DNA of 64,000 nucleotides from Coprococcus ammoniilyticus (GTDB taxonomy: Bacteria > Bacillota > Clostridia > Lachnospirales > Lachnospiraceae): positions 372,001 through 436,000 of the forward strand of contig NZ_JAOQJS010000002.1 of NCBI RefSeq assembly GCF_025567345.1. The letters are read 5' to 3'. Of the stretch, positions 25,098 to 35,222 are shown piece after piece. The position numbers and the translations under genes were made by a program. The notes under the pieces are model-generated. The model did not search any database, had not been told where the DNA came from, and worked only from the letters and a program-made list of their open reading frames with translations. Numbering within the stretch: position 1 is the stretch's first letter; each line of letters starts with the position of its first letter.

Positions 25098-28000
25098 ATG
25101 TACAAATTAGGAATTGACATCGGCTCAACAACCGTAAAAGTTGTTGTTCTTGATGATTCACACAAGATATTATTTTCTGATTACAGAAGACACTACGCAA
25201 ACATAAAGGAGACATTACAGGCTCTTATAAATGATGCAAAAGCCAGGCTTGGTGATGTAGAAGTTACTCCGGCGATCACCGGCTCCGGCGGTCTTGCGCT
25301 GGCAGAGGTTATCGGTGTACCTTTTACCCAGGAGGTAGTCTGTGTTTCAGAAGCATTACAAGACTATGCTCCACAGACGGATGTTGCGATCGAGCTTGGT
25401 GGCGAAGATGCCAAGATCATATATTTTACAAATGGAATCGAACAGCGTATGAATGGTGTCTGTGCTGGTGGTACAGGTTCCTTCATCGACCAGATGGCTA
25501 CTCTTCTTCAGACAGATGCCAGTGGTCTGAACGAATATGCAAAGGACTATGATACGATCTATCCCATTGCTGCCCGCTGTGGTGTATTTGCCAAGACAGA
25601 TATCCAGCCTCTGATCAATGAAGGTGCAACCAAGCCGAATCTGGCTGCGTCTATCTTCCAGGCTGTTGTCAACCAGACAATTTCCGGTCTTGCATGTGGT
25701 AAGCCGATCAAAGGAAATGTTGCGTTCTTAGGCGGCCCGCTTCATTTCCTCCCGGAACTGAAAAATGCATTTATCCGTACTCTGAATCTGACCGGGGATG
25801 CGATCATCGATCCGGGTCATTCTCATCTTTTTGCTGCAACAGGTGCTGCCCTGAATTCCAAGCCGGAGATATCCAGAACGCTCGGCGAACTCAGTCATTC
25901 CTTAGACGGTGAGTTACATATGGCTGAAAATGTACTCCGTCTCCCTCCATTATTTGAAGACGAAGCAGCCTATGAAACATTCAAGGAGGAGCACAATAAA
26001 TATAAAGTAAAACGCGGTGACCTTGCTACATATAAAGGGAACTGCTTCATCGGTGTTGATGCCGGTTCTACAACCACCAAGGTAGCTCTTGTCGGTTCAA
26101 ATGGTGAATTATTATACGACTTCTACAGCAGCAACAACGGAAGTCCGTTAAATACAACGATCAAAGCGATCAAGGATATCTATTCCAAGCTGCCGGAGGG
26201 TGCTGTCATCGCCGGTTCATGCTCTACCGGTTACGGTGAAGCCCTGATCAAGCAGGCACTTTCTCTTGATTTTGGCGAAGTAGAAACGATTGCCCACTAT
26301 ACAGCAGCAGCATTCTTTGATCCTGAGGTTGACTGTATCCTCGATATCGGTGGCCAGGATATGAAATGTATCAAGATCAAGAACAAAGTCGTAGATAATG
26401 TCATGTTAAATGAAGCATGTTCCTCCGGCTGTGGTTCTTTCATTGAAACATTTGCCAAATCCTTAAATTATGATATTGCTGATTTCGCAAAGATCGCTAC
26501 AACTGCCAAGACTCCTATCGACCTTGGTTCCAGATGTACGGTATTCATGAATTCAAAAGTAAAACAGGCTCAGAAGGAAGGTGCATCCGTAGCTGATATC
26601 TCAGCCGGTCTTGCATATTCCGTTATTAAGAATGCACTTTTAAAGGTTATCAAGCTGACGGATCCAAAGGATCTCGGTAAGAACATCGTCGTACAGGGTG
26701 GTACCTTCTACAACGATGCTGTCTTAAAGAGCTTCGAGGTGATTTCCGGCAGAACCGCTATCCGACCGGATATCTCCGGTATCATGGGTGCTTTCGGTGC
26801 TGCCCTTATCGCCATGAATAAATATAAAGAGGGATTTAAGACTTCTATGCTGTCGATTGATGAGATCAGCAAGCTGACTTACACCACAAATATGACCAGA
26901 TGTAAGGGCTGTACCAACAACTGTCTGCTGACGATCAACCGTTTCTCAAACGGTAAGAATTTCATTACTGGAAATCGTTGTGAAAAGGGTGTCGGTCTTA
27001 AGAAGAATGCTGATAACATCCCGAATCTGTTCGAATATAAATTAAACAGGATCTTCGACTATACCCCGCTTACACCTGATATGGCAAAACGTGGTGTGAT
27101 CGGTATTCCTCGTGTCCTGAATATGTATGAAAATTATCCATTCTGGTTCACTTTCCTGACAAAGCTAGGATTCTCGGTAGTACTTTCTCCAAAGTCATCC
27201 AGAGATATCTACAGTCTTGGTATCGAATCGATTCCAAGTGAATCCGAATGTTATCCGGCTAAGATCTCACACGGACATGTTATGTGGCTGTTAAAGAATG
27301 GTATCACATCCATTTTCTATCCTTGTGTTCCATATGAAATGAACGAAACACCGGAAGCAAATAACCACTACAACTGCCCGATCGTTACATCCTATGCCGA
27401 AAATATCAAAAACAACATGGAAGAATTAAAGGATGACAAGATCACCTTTATCCGTCCGTTCGTCGCACTGGATAATGAACAGGCTCTTGTCGATCGTATG
27501 TATCGTGAAATGAAAAAATACTACGATGTTACAACCGATGAGATCGCATCTGCTGTCCGTGCTGCATATGAAGAAGCAGAAAAAGTAAAGACCGATATCC
27601 GTGAAAAAGGCGAAGAAACTCTTCGATATATCGATGAACACGACATCCTTGGAATCGTCCTTGCCGGTCGTCCATACCATATCGACCCTGAGATCAACCA
27701 CGGTCTTCCGGAACTGATCAACTCATATAAGATCGCTGTTCTGACAGAGGATTCCGTTGCTCATCTGGGACAGGTAGATCGTCCGCTTATCGTATCTGAC
27801 CAGTGGATGTACCACTCCAGATTATATAAGGCAGCAAACTATGTTAAGACCTGTGACAATCTGGAACTGATCCAGTTGAACTCCTTCGGCTGTGGTCTGG
27901 ATGCCGTAACAACCGACTGTGTAAATGATATCCTGACAAAATCAGGAAAGATCTATACCGTTTTGAAGATTGATGAAGTAAGTAACCTTGGTGCTGCCAG

Positions 28001-29315
28001 AATCCGTATCCGTTCACTGATCAGTGCAGTTAATTCCAGAAAGGAACAGAACTACAAGACCTGCCCGTCAAGCAGTGCGATCAACCGAATCGAATTTACC
28101 AAGGATATGATGAAAGACTACACCGTTCTTGCTCCACAGATGTCACCGATCCATTTCAATCTGCTGGAATCTGCATTCAAGGTTATGGGACTCAATATCG
28201 AGATCCTGCCGGATGCAACCAAGGAAACAATCGATGTCGGATTAAAATATGTAAATAACGATGCCTGTTATCCTTCTCTGATCGTCGTTGGTCAGTTGAT
28301 GAGTGCCATCACATCCGGTAAATATGATGTAAATAAACTTGCAGTTATCATGAGCCAGACCGGTGGTGGCTGCCGTGCAACCAACTATGTCGGATTTATC
28401 AGACGTGCGCTTGCAAAAGCAGGTTACGGCCAGATCCCTGTAATTGCATTATCAGCTCAGGGATTTGAGAAGAACTCCGGTTTCCCTATCACCTTAAAGC
28501 TTGCAAAGCGGGCAATTCAGGCACTTGTCTATGGTGATGTCTTCATGCGTTGTCTTTACCATACAAGACCATACGAGAAAGAACCGGGATCTGCAAATGC
28601 GATCCATGAGAAATGGGAAAAGATCTGTAAGAAGACACTGGAAGAAACAGGAAGCACCGCAAAATTCAAAAAGAATATCAACGGAATCGTACATGACTTC
28701 GATACTCTCCCGCTTCTTGACATCAAGAAGCCAAGAGTCGGTATCGTTGGAGAGATCCTTGTAAAGTTCCTTCCATCTGCCAACAACCATCTGGTTGATC
28801 TGCTGGAATCAGAAGGTGCTGAAGCTGTTATGCCGGATCTGCTCGATTTCTTCATGTACTGCTTCTACAACAGTAATTATAAATATGAATATCTGGGCAA
28901 GACACACAAAGGCGCAATCATCGGAAATGCAGCCATCTCGCTCCTTGAGCATATGAGAAAGCCTGCAACTGATGCTTTAAAGGCAAGCAAACGTTTTGAT
29001 CCACCTACACCGATCACGCATCTTGCAGAATATGCCAGACCTTTTGTATCCATCGGTAACCAAACCGGTGAAGGCTGGTTCTTAACAGGTGAAATGATCG
29101 AGCTTATCAACAGCGGTGCCGCAAATATTGTCTGTGCACAGCCATTTGCCTGTCTGCCAAACCACATTGTCGGCAAGGGTGTTATCAAGCATCTTCGTGA
29201 GGCTTATCCGGATGCTAACATTGTGGCAGTCGACTACGATCCAGGAGCATCCGAGGTTAACCAGATCAACCGTATTAAGCTGATGCTGGCAGCGGCCAAC
29301 AAGAAGCTCCGGTAA
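25098..29315 (+). CDS. Giant 2-hydroxyacyl-CoA dehydratase activase-like protein
   Basis: A 1405-residue cytoplasmic protein of the BcrA/BadF/HgdC superfamily. Two ASKHA ATPase units lie in tandem: the first with LGIDIGSTTVKVV, ELGGEDAKI and GVCAGGTGSF (about 1-250), the second with IGVDAGSTTTKVAL, DIGGQDMKC and EACSSGCGSF (about 315-580). The Cys in CAGGTG and CSSGCG are the positions that hold the [4Fe-4S] cluster in true activators. A Cys-rich motif (RCKGCTNNCL) and DUF2229/HgdB-like domains follow. Such fused proteins are common in Clostridia; no partner dehydratase is present here, so the substrate is unknown. AGGATGG fixes the start at 25098. Confidence 0.9.
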   Translation: MYKLGIDIGSTTVKVVVLDDSHKILFSDYRRHYANIKETLQALINDAKARLGDVEVTPAITGSGGLALAEVIGVPFTQEVVCVSEALQDYAPQTDVAIELGGEDAKIIYFTNGIEQRMNGVCAGGTGSFIDQMATLLQTDASGLNEYAKDYDTIYPIAARCGVFAKTDIQPLINEGATKPNLAASIFQAVVNQTISGLACGKPIKGNVAFLGGPLHFLPELKNAFIRTLNLTGDAIIDPGHSHLFAATGAALNSKPEISRTLGELSHSLDGELHMAENVLRLPPLFEDEAAYETFKEEHNKYKVKRGDLATYKGNCFIGVDAGSTTTKVALVGSNGELLYDFYSSNNGSPLNTTIKAIKDIYSKLPEGAVIAGSCSTGYGEALIKQALSLDFGEVETIAHYTAAAFFDPEVDCILDIGGQDMKCIKIKNKVVDNVMLNEACSSGCGSFIETFAKSLNYDIADFAKIATTAKTPIDLGSRCTVFMNSKVKQAQKEGASVADISAGLAYSVIKNALLKVIKLTDPKDLGKNIVVQGGTFYNDAVLKSFEVISGRTAIRPDISGIMGAFGAALIAMNKYKEGFKTSMLSIDEISKLTYTTNMTRCKGCTNNCLLTINRFSNGKNFITGNRCEKGVGLKKNADNIPNLFEYKLNRIFDYTPLTPDMAKRGVIGIPRVLNMYENYPFWFTFLTKLGFSVVLSPKSSRDIYSLGIESIPSESECYPAKISHGHVMWLLKNGITSIFYPCVPYEMNETPEANNHYNCPIVTSYAENIKNNMEELKDDKITFIRPFVALDNEQALVDRMYREMKKYYDVTTDEIASAVRAAYEEAEKVKTDIREKGEETLRYIDEHDILGIVLAGRPYHIDPEINHGLPELINSYKIAVLTEDSVAHLGQVDRPLIVSDQWMYHSRLYKAANYVKTCDNLELIQLNSFGCGLDAVTTDCVNDILTKSGKIYTVLKIDEVSNLGAARIRIRSLISAVNSRKEQNYKTCPSSSAINRIEFTKDMMKDYTVLAPQMSPIHFNLLESAFKVMGLNIEILPDATKETIDVGLKYVNNDACYPSLIVVGQLMSAITSGKYDVNKLAVIMSQTGGGCRATNYVGFIRRALAKAGYGQIPVIALSAQGFEKNSGFPITLKLAKRAIQALVYGDVFMRCLYHTRPYEKEPGSANAIHEKWEKICKKTLEETGSTAKFKKNINGIVHDFDTLPLLDIKKPRVGIVGEILVKFLPSANNHLVDLLESEGAEAVMPDLLDFFMYCFYNSNYKYEYLGKTHKGAIIGNAAISLLEHMRKPATDALKASKRFDPPTPITHLAEYARPFVSIGNQTGEGWFLTGEMIELINSGAANIVCAQPFACLPNHIVGKGVIKHLREAYPDANIVAVDYDPGASEVNQINRIKLMLAAANKKLR

Positions 29316-29520
29316 CAAAATACATGCAGTTATAGCTTACAATATAAAAAACAGCTACATATATCTTCTATTCCGCAGATCACTTGCGTTCTGTTTTTCA
29401 CGTAACGGTACTAAATTCACCGCTCTTGCGGTTCATTAAGGACCGACGTGAAAAAAGGTCTGCTTCATAGAGATATTTGTAGCTGTTTTTATTTACCCTT
29501 TTTTCTGCATGTATTTTGTT
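29314..29520. repeat. Palindromic structured repeat, copy 1 (plus orientation)
   Basis: The outer arms AACAAAATACATGCAG (29314-29329) and their complement (29505-29520) enclose a second arm pair, AAAAACAGCTACA/TGTAGCTGTTTTT. Inside is a core of about 100 bases from TATTCCGCAGA (29369) to TCTGCTTCATA (29469). The core has a variable hairpin ACCGC/GCGGT. The first arm begins inside the stop codon of the giant gene. The inner arm ends in TTTTT both ways, so it also works as a terminator between this gene and hisF. Confidence 0.85.
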
Positions 29521-29539
29521 CTTATAGTAAGATAATATC

Positions 29540-30301
29540 TTACATCATCCGCATAGGGATGCCACGTTCACTTAAATACTTCTTCAAATCTGATATTTCA
29601 AGCTCTTTGTAATGGAATAATGATGCCGCGAGTGCAGCTTCTGCTTTTCCTTCTGTCAGTGCGTCGTAGAAGTGTTCTTTGGTTCCTGCTCCACCGGAAG
29701 CAATAACCGGTACATTTACATTCTCTGCAATCGTTCTGGTAAGGTCGATATCGTATCCGGCTTTCGTACCATCACAATCCATACTGGTAAGAAGGATTTC
29801 TCCTGCACCGAGTTCAACTGCTTTCATTGCCCATTCTACTGCATCGATACCACAGTCAATTCTACCGCCATGCTTGAAGATATTCCAACCGCCATCCGGT
29901 CGTTTCTTTGCATCAATGGCAAGAACTACGCATTGACTTCCGAACTTATCGGCTGCTTCTGCGATCAGATTCGGATTGTCGATCGCTGCTGAATTAACCG
30001 ATACCTTATCTGCACCTTCGCGGAGAATGGCTTTGAAATCATCAACGGTACGGATACCACCGCCAACCGTAAATGGAATAAAGATCGTCTCAGCCACACG
30101 TCTGACCATATCTACTACGATATTTCTCTGATCGGAGGATGCAGTGATATCTAAGAATACAAGCTCGTCCGCACCGGCTTTATCATAAGCTGAAGCAACC
30201 TGAACCGGATCTCCGGCATCTACCAGATTTACAAAATTAATACCCTTTACAACTCGTCCGTTTTTCACATCCAGACATGGAATAATTCTCTTTGTATGCA
30301 T
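29540..30301 (-). CDS. hisF: Imidazole glycerol phosphate synthase cyclase subunit HisF
   Basis: The cyclase half of IGP synthase in histidine synthesis, also yielding AICAR. It is a TIM barrel of 253 residues with the catalytic Asp in CLDVKNGRVVKG, DIT as in VFLDITAS, GGGIRT and the second catalytic Asp in TSMDCDGTKAGYD. It follows hisH at once. The rest of the his pathway is not in the window. Confidence 0.97.
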   Translation of the reverse strand: MHTKRIIPCLDVKNGRVVKGINFVNLVDAGDPVQVASAYDKAGADELVFLDITASSDQRNIVVDMVRRVAETIFIPFTVGGGIRTVDDFKAILREGADKVSVNSAAIDNPNLIAEAADKFGSQCVVLAIDAKKRPDGGWNIFKHGGRIDCGIDAVEWAMKAVELGAGEILLTSMDCDGTKAGYDIDLTRTIAENVNVPVIASGGAGTKEHFYDALTEGKAEAALAASLFHYKELEISDLKKYLSERGIPMRMM

Positions 30302-30303
30302 GA

Positions 30304-30915
30304 TTACGCCTCCAATTCTATAAAATTCTTCAGGATCTGAAGTCCAACGGTTGAACTTTTCTCCGGATGGAACTGGCAGGCAAATACATTGCCATGTTCG
30401 ATCGAAGCATGGATATTCGTTGAGTAAAATGTGGATGCAGCTACATCTTCCTCATGATCTGCCTTCAGATAATACGAATGAACGAAATATACATATGGAT
30501 GTTCCGGAAGTCCTTTAAATAACCTTGCTTTCGGATTGATATCAAGTGAGTTCCATCCGATCTGTGGAATCTTAAGTCCCGGCGCATCCGGAATCCGAAG
30601 GATCTGTCCATCTACGATTCCCAATCCTGTTACTCCCGGTGTCTCCTCGCTTGTCTTAAATAATAACTGAAGTCCAAGACAGATACCCAGAAATGGTTTT
30701 CCCGAATCAACGACATCATAAATAACATTTTTCAATCCATATTCATTGATTTTTCCCATTGCATCGCCAAAGCTTCCAACACCCGGAAGAATAACTCCGG
30801 AGCTGTCCATAATGACATCCCTGTCTCTTGTAATTATGGCTTCTTCGCCAAGAAATTGTACGGCTTTTTCGACGCTTTTGATGTTACCTGCATCGTAATC
30901 AATAATCGCTATCAT
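30304..30915 (-). CDS. hisH: Imidazole glycerol phosphate synthase glutaminase subunit HisH
   Basis: The glutamine amidotransferase half of IGP synthase, providing ammonia to HisF. Class I features are GVGSFGDAM, the nucleophile Cys in FLGICLGLQLLF, YFVHSYYL and the His-Glu pair in CQFHPEKSS. The 203-residue length is normal. It lies 38 nt after parC with no clear terminator, so hisHF may be transcribed from the parEC unit. Confidence 0.96.
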   Translation of the reverse strand: MIAIIDYDAGNIKSVEKAVQFLGEEAIITRDRDVIMDSSGVILPGVGSFGDAMGKINEYGLKNVIYDVVDSGKPFLGICLGLQLLFKTSEETPGVTGLGIVDGQILRIPDAPGLKIPQIGWNSLDINPKARLFKGLPEHPYVYFVHSYYLKADHEEDVAASTFYSTNIHASIEHGNVFACQFHPEKSSTVGLQILKNFIELEA

Positions 30916-30953
30916 TTGTTTTTCCGTTTTAACCTTTCTCTATGTTTTCTTCC

Positions 30954-33233
30954 CTACAACCGCAGCTTTGTTCCTTTACTGCCACGTTTACATGCTTTGA
31001 TTCGTGTAAACAGGATCTCTGTGTTATCTACAAAGAAGCTGTCCTTTGTGCTGCCGACTGCTACTTCTTCGATCTCGTCATCGTCGGTGATGTTCACCAG
31101 GCGGATGCAGCCTGCGCCTTTTCCCTTGACCGGGATCTCGCTGATCTGGATTCTTGCATAGTAGCCAAGCATACTCTTTACAACGATGAAATCTTCCATC
31201 TCGGCATCATGGATAAAGATGATATCTTCTTCCTGCTTGGATGCTGCGATCATCTTACGAAGTACATCGTAGTTATTTCCCGGAACCAGCTTTGCCTGAC
31301 CATGCTTGGTCACAAATAACAGGTTCTTATCTATGATCTGCTCGATGCAGCACATATATAATATGTTTTCATTTCCATTCATATTGCAGAATTCAAAGAT
31401 CTGAATACCCTTATCCGACAATCTGCCGATCAGACCGGAACCATTTCCCTTTTTACCGGTATTCTTCTTTGCCTGAAGCTTGATGATATCAGCAACCTTG
31501 ATCATATACATCTGATTATTATCTGCAAATACACCAACACGTTCTGTGTTCTTGCATTTGAATGAGAACCGGTAGTCTTTGTCGATCTGCGCTTTGTTTT
31601 TATCATAAAGATTGGCATCAACGACCTTGATATAGTAGAAACGATCGAGAAGTACAGCAACCTCTGTCTCAACTGCCTGTGCCTTCTTAACGACAACTTC
31701 GCCACAGTCTGCGATCACAGTCTTTCTTGGAATCGCATATTTCTCCTTAATCTCTAACATATCTGCGATCATCTGCTTCTTCATATTGCTCTTGCTTTCA
31801 AGCAGCTTTGAATACTTCTTGATCAGCTTCTCTGCATCTTCCAGTTCTTTCTTAAGGGCATTTACTTCCAGACCGATGAGCTTCTGTAAACGCATTGCAA
31901 GGATCGCATCTGCCTGTTTCTCGGTAAAGCATAAGAACTTTGCATCTGCCTCTGAACCTTTGAACCGGAATGTAATATTGGAGGTATCTCCATGCATCAG
32001 ACATGCCTTTGCATCCGCTACCTTCTTACTTCCACGCAGAATCTCTATGATCAGGTCGATACAGTCAACCGCTGTAAGAAGACCGGTCTTGATCTCCCGT
32101 ACTTCCATCTGATTTTCTAACAGCTTCGTGTATTTGGTATTGTATAGTCCGTATTTGAAATCTGTATAGATTGACAGGATCCGCTTCAGTCCCATGACCT
32201 CCGGCTTGCCATCATAAATACAGTTGATATTTACACCAAAGGTATCCTCAAGTCCTGCCTTTTTATATAAAATATTAATGATATTCCGGATTTCTTCATC
32301 TGTTGTACCCTTCTTTACATCAATACACAGACATTCTCCGTTCTTGTCTCCACGGTCAGCGATATCTACAACGGCCGGTAATTCACGGTTTCTGGTAAGC
32401 TCTGCAACCGTATCCAAGAACTTCGCTGTTCCACCGATCATCGTAAACGGGATCTCGGTTACACAGATACTCTTTCTTCCATGACCGATATCACGGATCT
32501 CCACCTTACCTCTGACCTTGATCCTGCCAAGTCCTGTTTCATAGACCTGCATCAGGTCTGCCTTGGATGCATTGATGATACCGCCGGTTGCGAAATCCGG
32601 TCCTTTCATCACATCTAACAGATCCTCAAGCGGTACTTCCGGATCATTCAGATACATCACGGTTGCATCGATCACTTCTCCGAGATTATGTGTCGGAATA
32701 TTGGTTGCCATACCAACTGCGATTCCTGTCGAACCACTGACTAAGATATTCGGAACCTGAAACGGAAGAAATGTAGGCTCTGTCTCTGTTCCATCGAAGT
32801 TTGGAATAAACTGATCCTTAAAGAAAGACAGATCCTTCATGCAGACATCCTCGGTATATTTGGATATTCTTGCCTCGGTATATCGCATTGCCGCTGCACC
32901 GGAGCCATCTACCGAACCAAAGTTACCATGCGGATCTACAAGTGGGATCGGAAGCTTCCAGTTCTGCGCCATATTTACAAGACCTTCATAGATTGAACTG
33001 TCTCCATGTGGGTGATATTTACCCATCGTATCACCGACGATTCTCGCACATTTACGATGTGGCTTGTCCGAACCTGCCAAACCGTTTAATGAATACAGGA
33101 TACGACGCTGTACCGGCTTTAAACCGTCCCTGACATCAGGGAGCGCACGCTCTGTTATAACGCTCATGGAATAATCTACATAGGATTGTCCCATTTCACT
33201 TTCATAATCAACATTTAAGATTTTTTCAGACAT
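30954..33233 (-). CDS. parC: DNA topoisomerase IV subunit A (ParC-like)
   Basis: The cleavage subunit of a type IIA topoisomerase. The catalytic tyrosine is Y118 in AAMRYTEAR, and the quinolone-resistance region reads HPHGDSSIYE with serine at the usual position, that is, a susceptible form. The C-terminal half contains a long coiled coil (NALKKELEDAEKLIKKYSK). At 759 residues it lacks the full gyrase-type C-terminal repeats, which with the adjacent parE favours topoisomerase IV rather than gyrase. It starts 17 nt after parE. Confidence 0.9.
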   Translation of the reverse strand: MSEKILNVDYESEMGQSYVDYSMSVITERALPDVRDGLKPVQRRILYSLNGLAGSDKPHRKCARIVGDTMGKYHPHGDSSIYEGLVNMAQNWKLPIPLVDPHGNFGSVDGSGAAAMRYTEARISKYTEDVCMKDLSFFKDQFIPNFDGTETEPTFLPFQVPNILVSGSTGIAVGMATNIPTHNLGEVIDATVMYLNDPEVPLEDLLDVMKGPDFATGGIINASKADLMQVYETGLGRIKVRGKVEIRDIGHGRKSICVTEIPFTMIGGTAKFLDTVAELTRNRELPAVVDIADRGDKNGECLCIDVKKGTTDEEIRNIINILYKKAGLEDTFGVNINCIYDGKPEVMGLKRILSIYTDFKYGLYNTKYTKLLENQMEVREIKTGLLTAVDCIDLIIEILRGSKKVADAKACLMHGDTSNITFRFKGSEADAKFLCFTEKQADAILAMRLQKLIGLEVNALKKELEDAEKLIKKYSKLLESKSNMKKQMIADMLEIKEKYAIPRKTVIADCGEVVVKKAQAVETEVAVLLDRFYYIKVVDANLYDKNKAQIDKDYRFSFKCKNTERVGVFADNNQMYMIKVADIIKLQAKKNTGKKGNGSGLIGRLSDKGIQIFEFCNMNGNENILYMCCIEQIIDKNLLFVTKHGQAKLVPGNNYDVLRKMIAASKQEEDIIFIHDAEMEDFIVVKSMLGYYARIQISEIPVKGKGAGCIRLVNITDDDEIEEVAVGSTKDSFFVDNTEILFTRIKACKRGSKGTKLRL

Positions 33234-33250
33234 AGATTTCCTCTTTCCTC

Positions 33251-35155
33251 TTAGATATCAAGCACTGCATCTGTACTGTGTGTCTCAATATATTCTCGTC
33301 TCGGTGCTACTTCTGTTCCCATCAACGTCTGTGTCAGCTTATTTGCTTCCACGATACTGTTGATCGATACCTGCTTTAACACACGGCTCTCCGGGTTCAT
33401 CGTTGTCTCATAGAGCTGGTCTGCATCCATTTCTCCAAGACCTTTGTAACGCTGGATCGTGAATTTACCGGTATGCTTCTTTCGATAACGGTTCAGTTCT
33501 TCATCTGAATACAGATACTGCATATGCTTGCCCTCGCCCACTCTGTAAAGCGGCGGGATTGCGATATAGATGTGACCCTCATTGATCAGATCCGGATAAA
33601 ACCGATAGAAAAATGTCAGAAGCAATGTAGCGATATGCGCGCCATCGACATCGGCATCAGTCATAATGATGATCTTGTCATAGTTTAATTTATTAATATC
33701 AAAATCGTTGCCATAGCCCTGCATAAAGCCGCATCCAAATGCATTAATAAGTGCTTTGATCTCGGCATTCTCAAGAACCTTGGCTACTGTTTTCTTCTCT
33801 ACGTTTAAGATCTTACCACGAAGTGGCAGGATCGCCTGATATTTACGGTTTCTGGCTGTTTTAGCAGAGCCGCCGGCAGAATCACCCTCGACTATGAAAA
33901 TCTCGCATTTGGACGGATCATTGGATTCCTGCTTGGCAAGCTTTCCATTTCCTTCAAAGGAGAATTTATTCAGATTGATCTTGGATTTTTCCAGAGCCTT
34001 CTTCTTAGACAGGCTGACTGCACGATCACAGATATCCTTTAAGACATCGTAGTTACGGTCAAAATAAACGGTAAGCTGTTCTTTTACAATATCATCGACA
34101 GCCTTTGTAACGTCTGTATTCGACAGCTTCGTCTTCGTCTGCCCTTCAAACTGCGGATCCGGATGCTTTACAGATATGATTGCCTGCATACCGGAACGGA
34201 TGTCCGCACCACTTAAGTTCGCATCCTTTTCCTTTAATAACCCAAGCTCATTTCTTGCATACGAGTTGATCAGCTTTGCAAATCCTGACTTGAAACCTGT
34301 TACATGTGTTCCGCCTTCCGGATTCGTGATATTATTTGTAAAACCGATGATGTTTTCTTCCCCATCCTCTGTCATGACGAATACGATATCAGCAGTTATA
34401 TTCTCTTTCTCTCCACTGATCGCAATGATCGGCGAAGTATGTGTAAGTCCTTCCGATATATCCTCTACAAATGCGGACAGACCGCCCGGCTGATGGAATA
34501 CGACCGGTTCCTTGCCGTCTCTCTTATTATGAAATGTGATCGTAAGCTCCGGATTCAGATATGCCGTTTCCTTGATTCTCTGCATGATCGCATCGGCTTT
34601 GAATTTTACTGTTTCAAAGATCGTATCATCCGGATATAGGGTTACCTTTGTTCCGGTTCGTTTCTCTTTTAACCGGGTACGCGGCAGATTTCCTTCCGGA
34701 GTCAGCTCCGTTACCGGAACGCCATACTCATAGCTGTCCGTGTAGAGATATCCGTCTCTTGCGACCTCAACCAGCAGCTTCTTTGATAATGCATTTACAA
34801 CAGCAGAACCTACACCATGAAGACCACCACTGATCTTATATGTGGAGCTGTTGAACTTACCACCAGCATGCAGTACGGTATATACGACACGTTCCGCAGG
34901 TATTCCCTCTGTCTCATGTATATCAACAGGAACACCCCGTCCATCATCTGACACGGTCGCTGAACCGTCTTCATTGATACTGACATATATATTTTTACAA
35001 TAACCTGCAAGGTGCTCGTCCACGGAGTTATCGATCAGCTCCTGAATCAGATGGTTCAGACCGCTTCTTCCAGTGTTACCGATATACATACCCGGTCTGA
35101 GTCTTACAGGCTCCAGTCCCTTCAGCACCTCTATATTTTTTGCACTATACGACAT
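33251..35155 (-). CDS. parE: DNA topoisomerase IV subunit B (ParE-like)
   Basis: The ATPase subunit of type IIA topoisomerase, GHKL fold. Visible are RPGMYIGNTGRSGLNHL, ELIDNSVDEHLAGYC (Mg/ATP Asn), DDGRGVPVD, GGLHGVGSAVVNALS, and the TOPRIM blocks IVEGDSAGGSAK and MTDADVDGAHI. It has 634 residues. It shares its own promoter and parC follows directly. The region contains no gyrA/gyrB, which fits topoisomerase IV. Confidence 0.9.
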   Translation of the reverse strand: MSYSAKNIEVLKGLEPVRLRPGMYIGNTGRSGLNHLIQELIDNSVDEHLAGYCKNIYVSINEDGSATVSDDGRGVPVDIHETEGIPAERVVYTVLHAGGKFNSSTYKISGGLHGVGSAVVNALSKKLLVEVARDGYLYTDSYEYGVPVTELTPEGNLPRTRLKEKRTGTKVTLYPDDTIFETVKFKADAIMQRIKETAYLNPELTITFHNKRDGKEPVVFHQPGGLSAFVEDISEGLTHTSPIIAISGEKENITADIVFVMTEDGEENIIGFTNNITNPEGGTHVTGFKSGFAKLINSYARNELGLLKEKDANLSGADIRSGMQAIISVKHPDPQFEGQTKTKLSNTDVTKAVDDIVKEQLTVYFDRNYDVLKDICDRAVSLSKKKALEKSKINLNKFSFEGNGKLAKQESNDPSKCEIFIVEGDSAGGSAKTARNRKYQAILPLRGKILNVEKKTVAKVLENAEIKALINAFGCGFMQGYGNDFDINKLNYDKIIIMTDADVDGAHIATLLLTFFYRFYPDLINEGHIYIAIPPLYRVGEGKHMQYLYSDEELNRYRKKHTGKFTIQRYKGLGEMDADQLYETTMNPESRVLKQVSINSIVEANKLTQTLMGTEVAPRREYIETHSTDAVLDI

Positions 35156-35189
35156 AACATTTCCTCTCTATCCACATAATCATTGATTA

Positions 35190-35218
35190 GTATATTCTGT
35201 ATTCCATTTTTTTGCAAA
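35190..35218 (-). promoter_or_regulatory. Probable promoter of parE-parC
   Basis: TTGCAA, 17 nt, TATACT on the minus strand, about 35 nt before the parE ATG. Confidence 0.65.
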
Positions 35219-35222
35219 GAAA

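Noticed and set aside
30954..35155. DNA gyrase (gyrA/gyrB) instead of topoisomerase IV
   Set aside because: The shorter A subunit, the adjacent B-A order away from dnaA/recF and lack of a full gyrase C-terminal domain favour parE-parC; the two are hard to separate in Clostridia, so confidence is kept below certainty.
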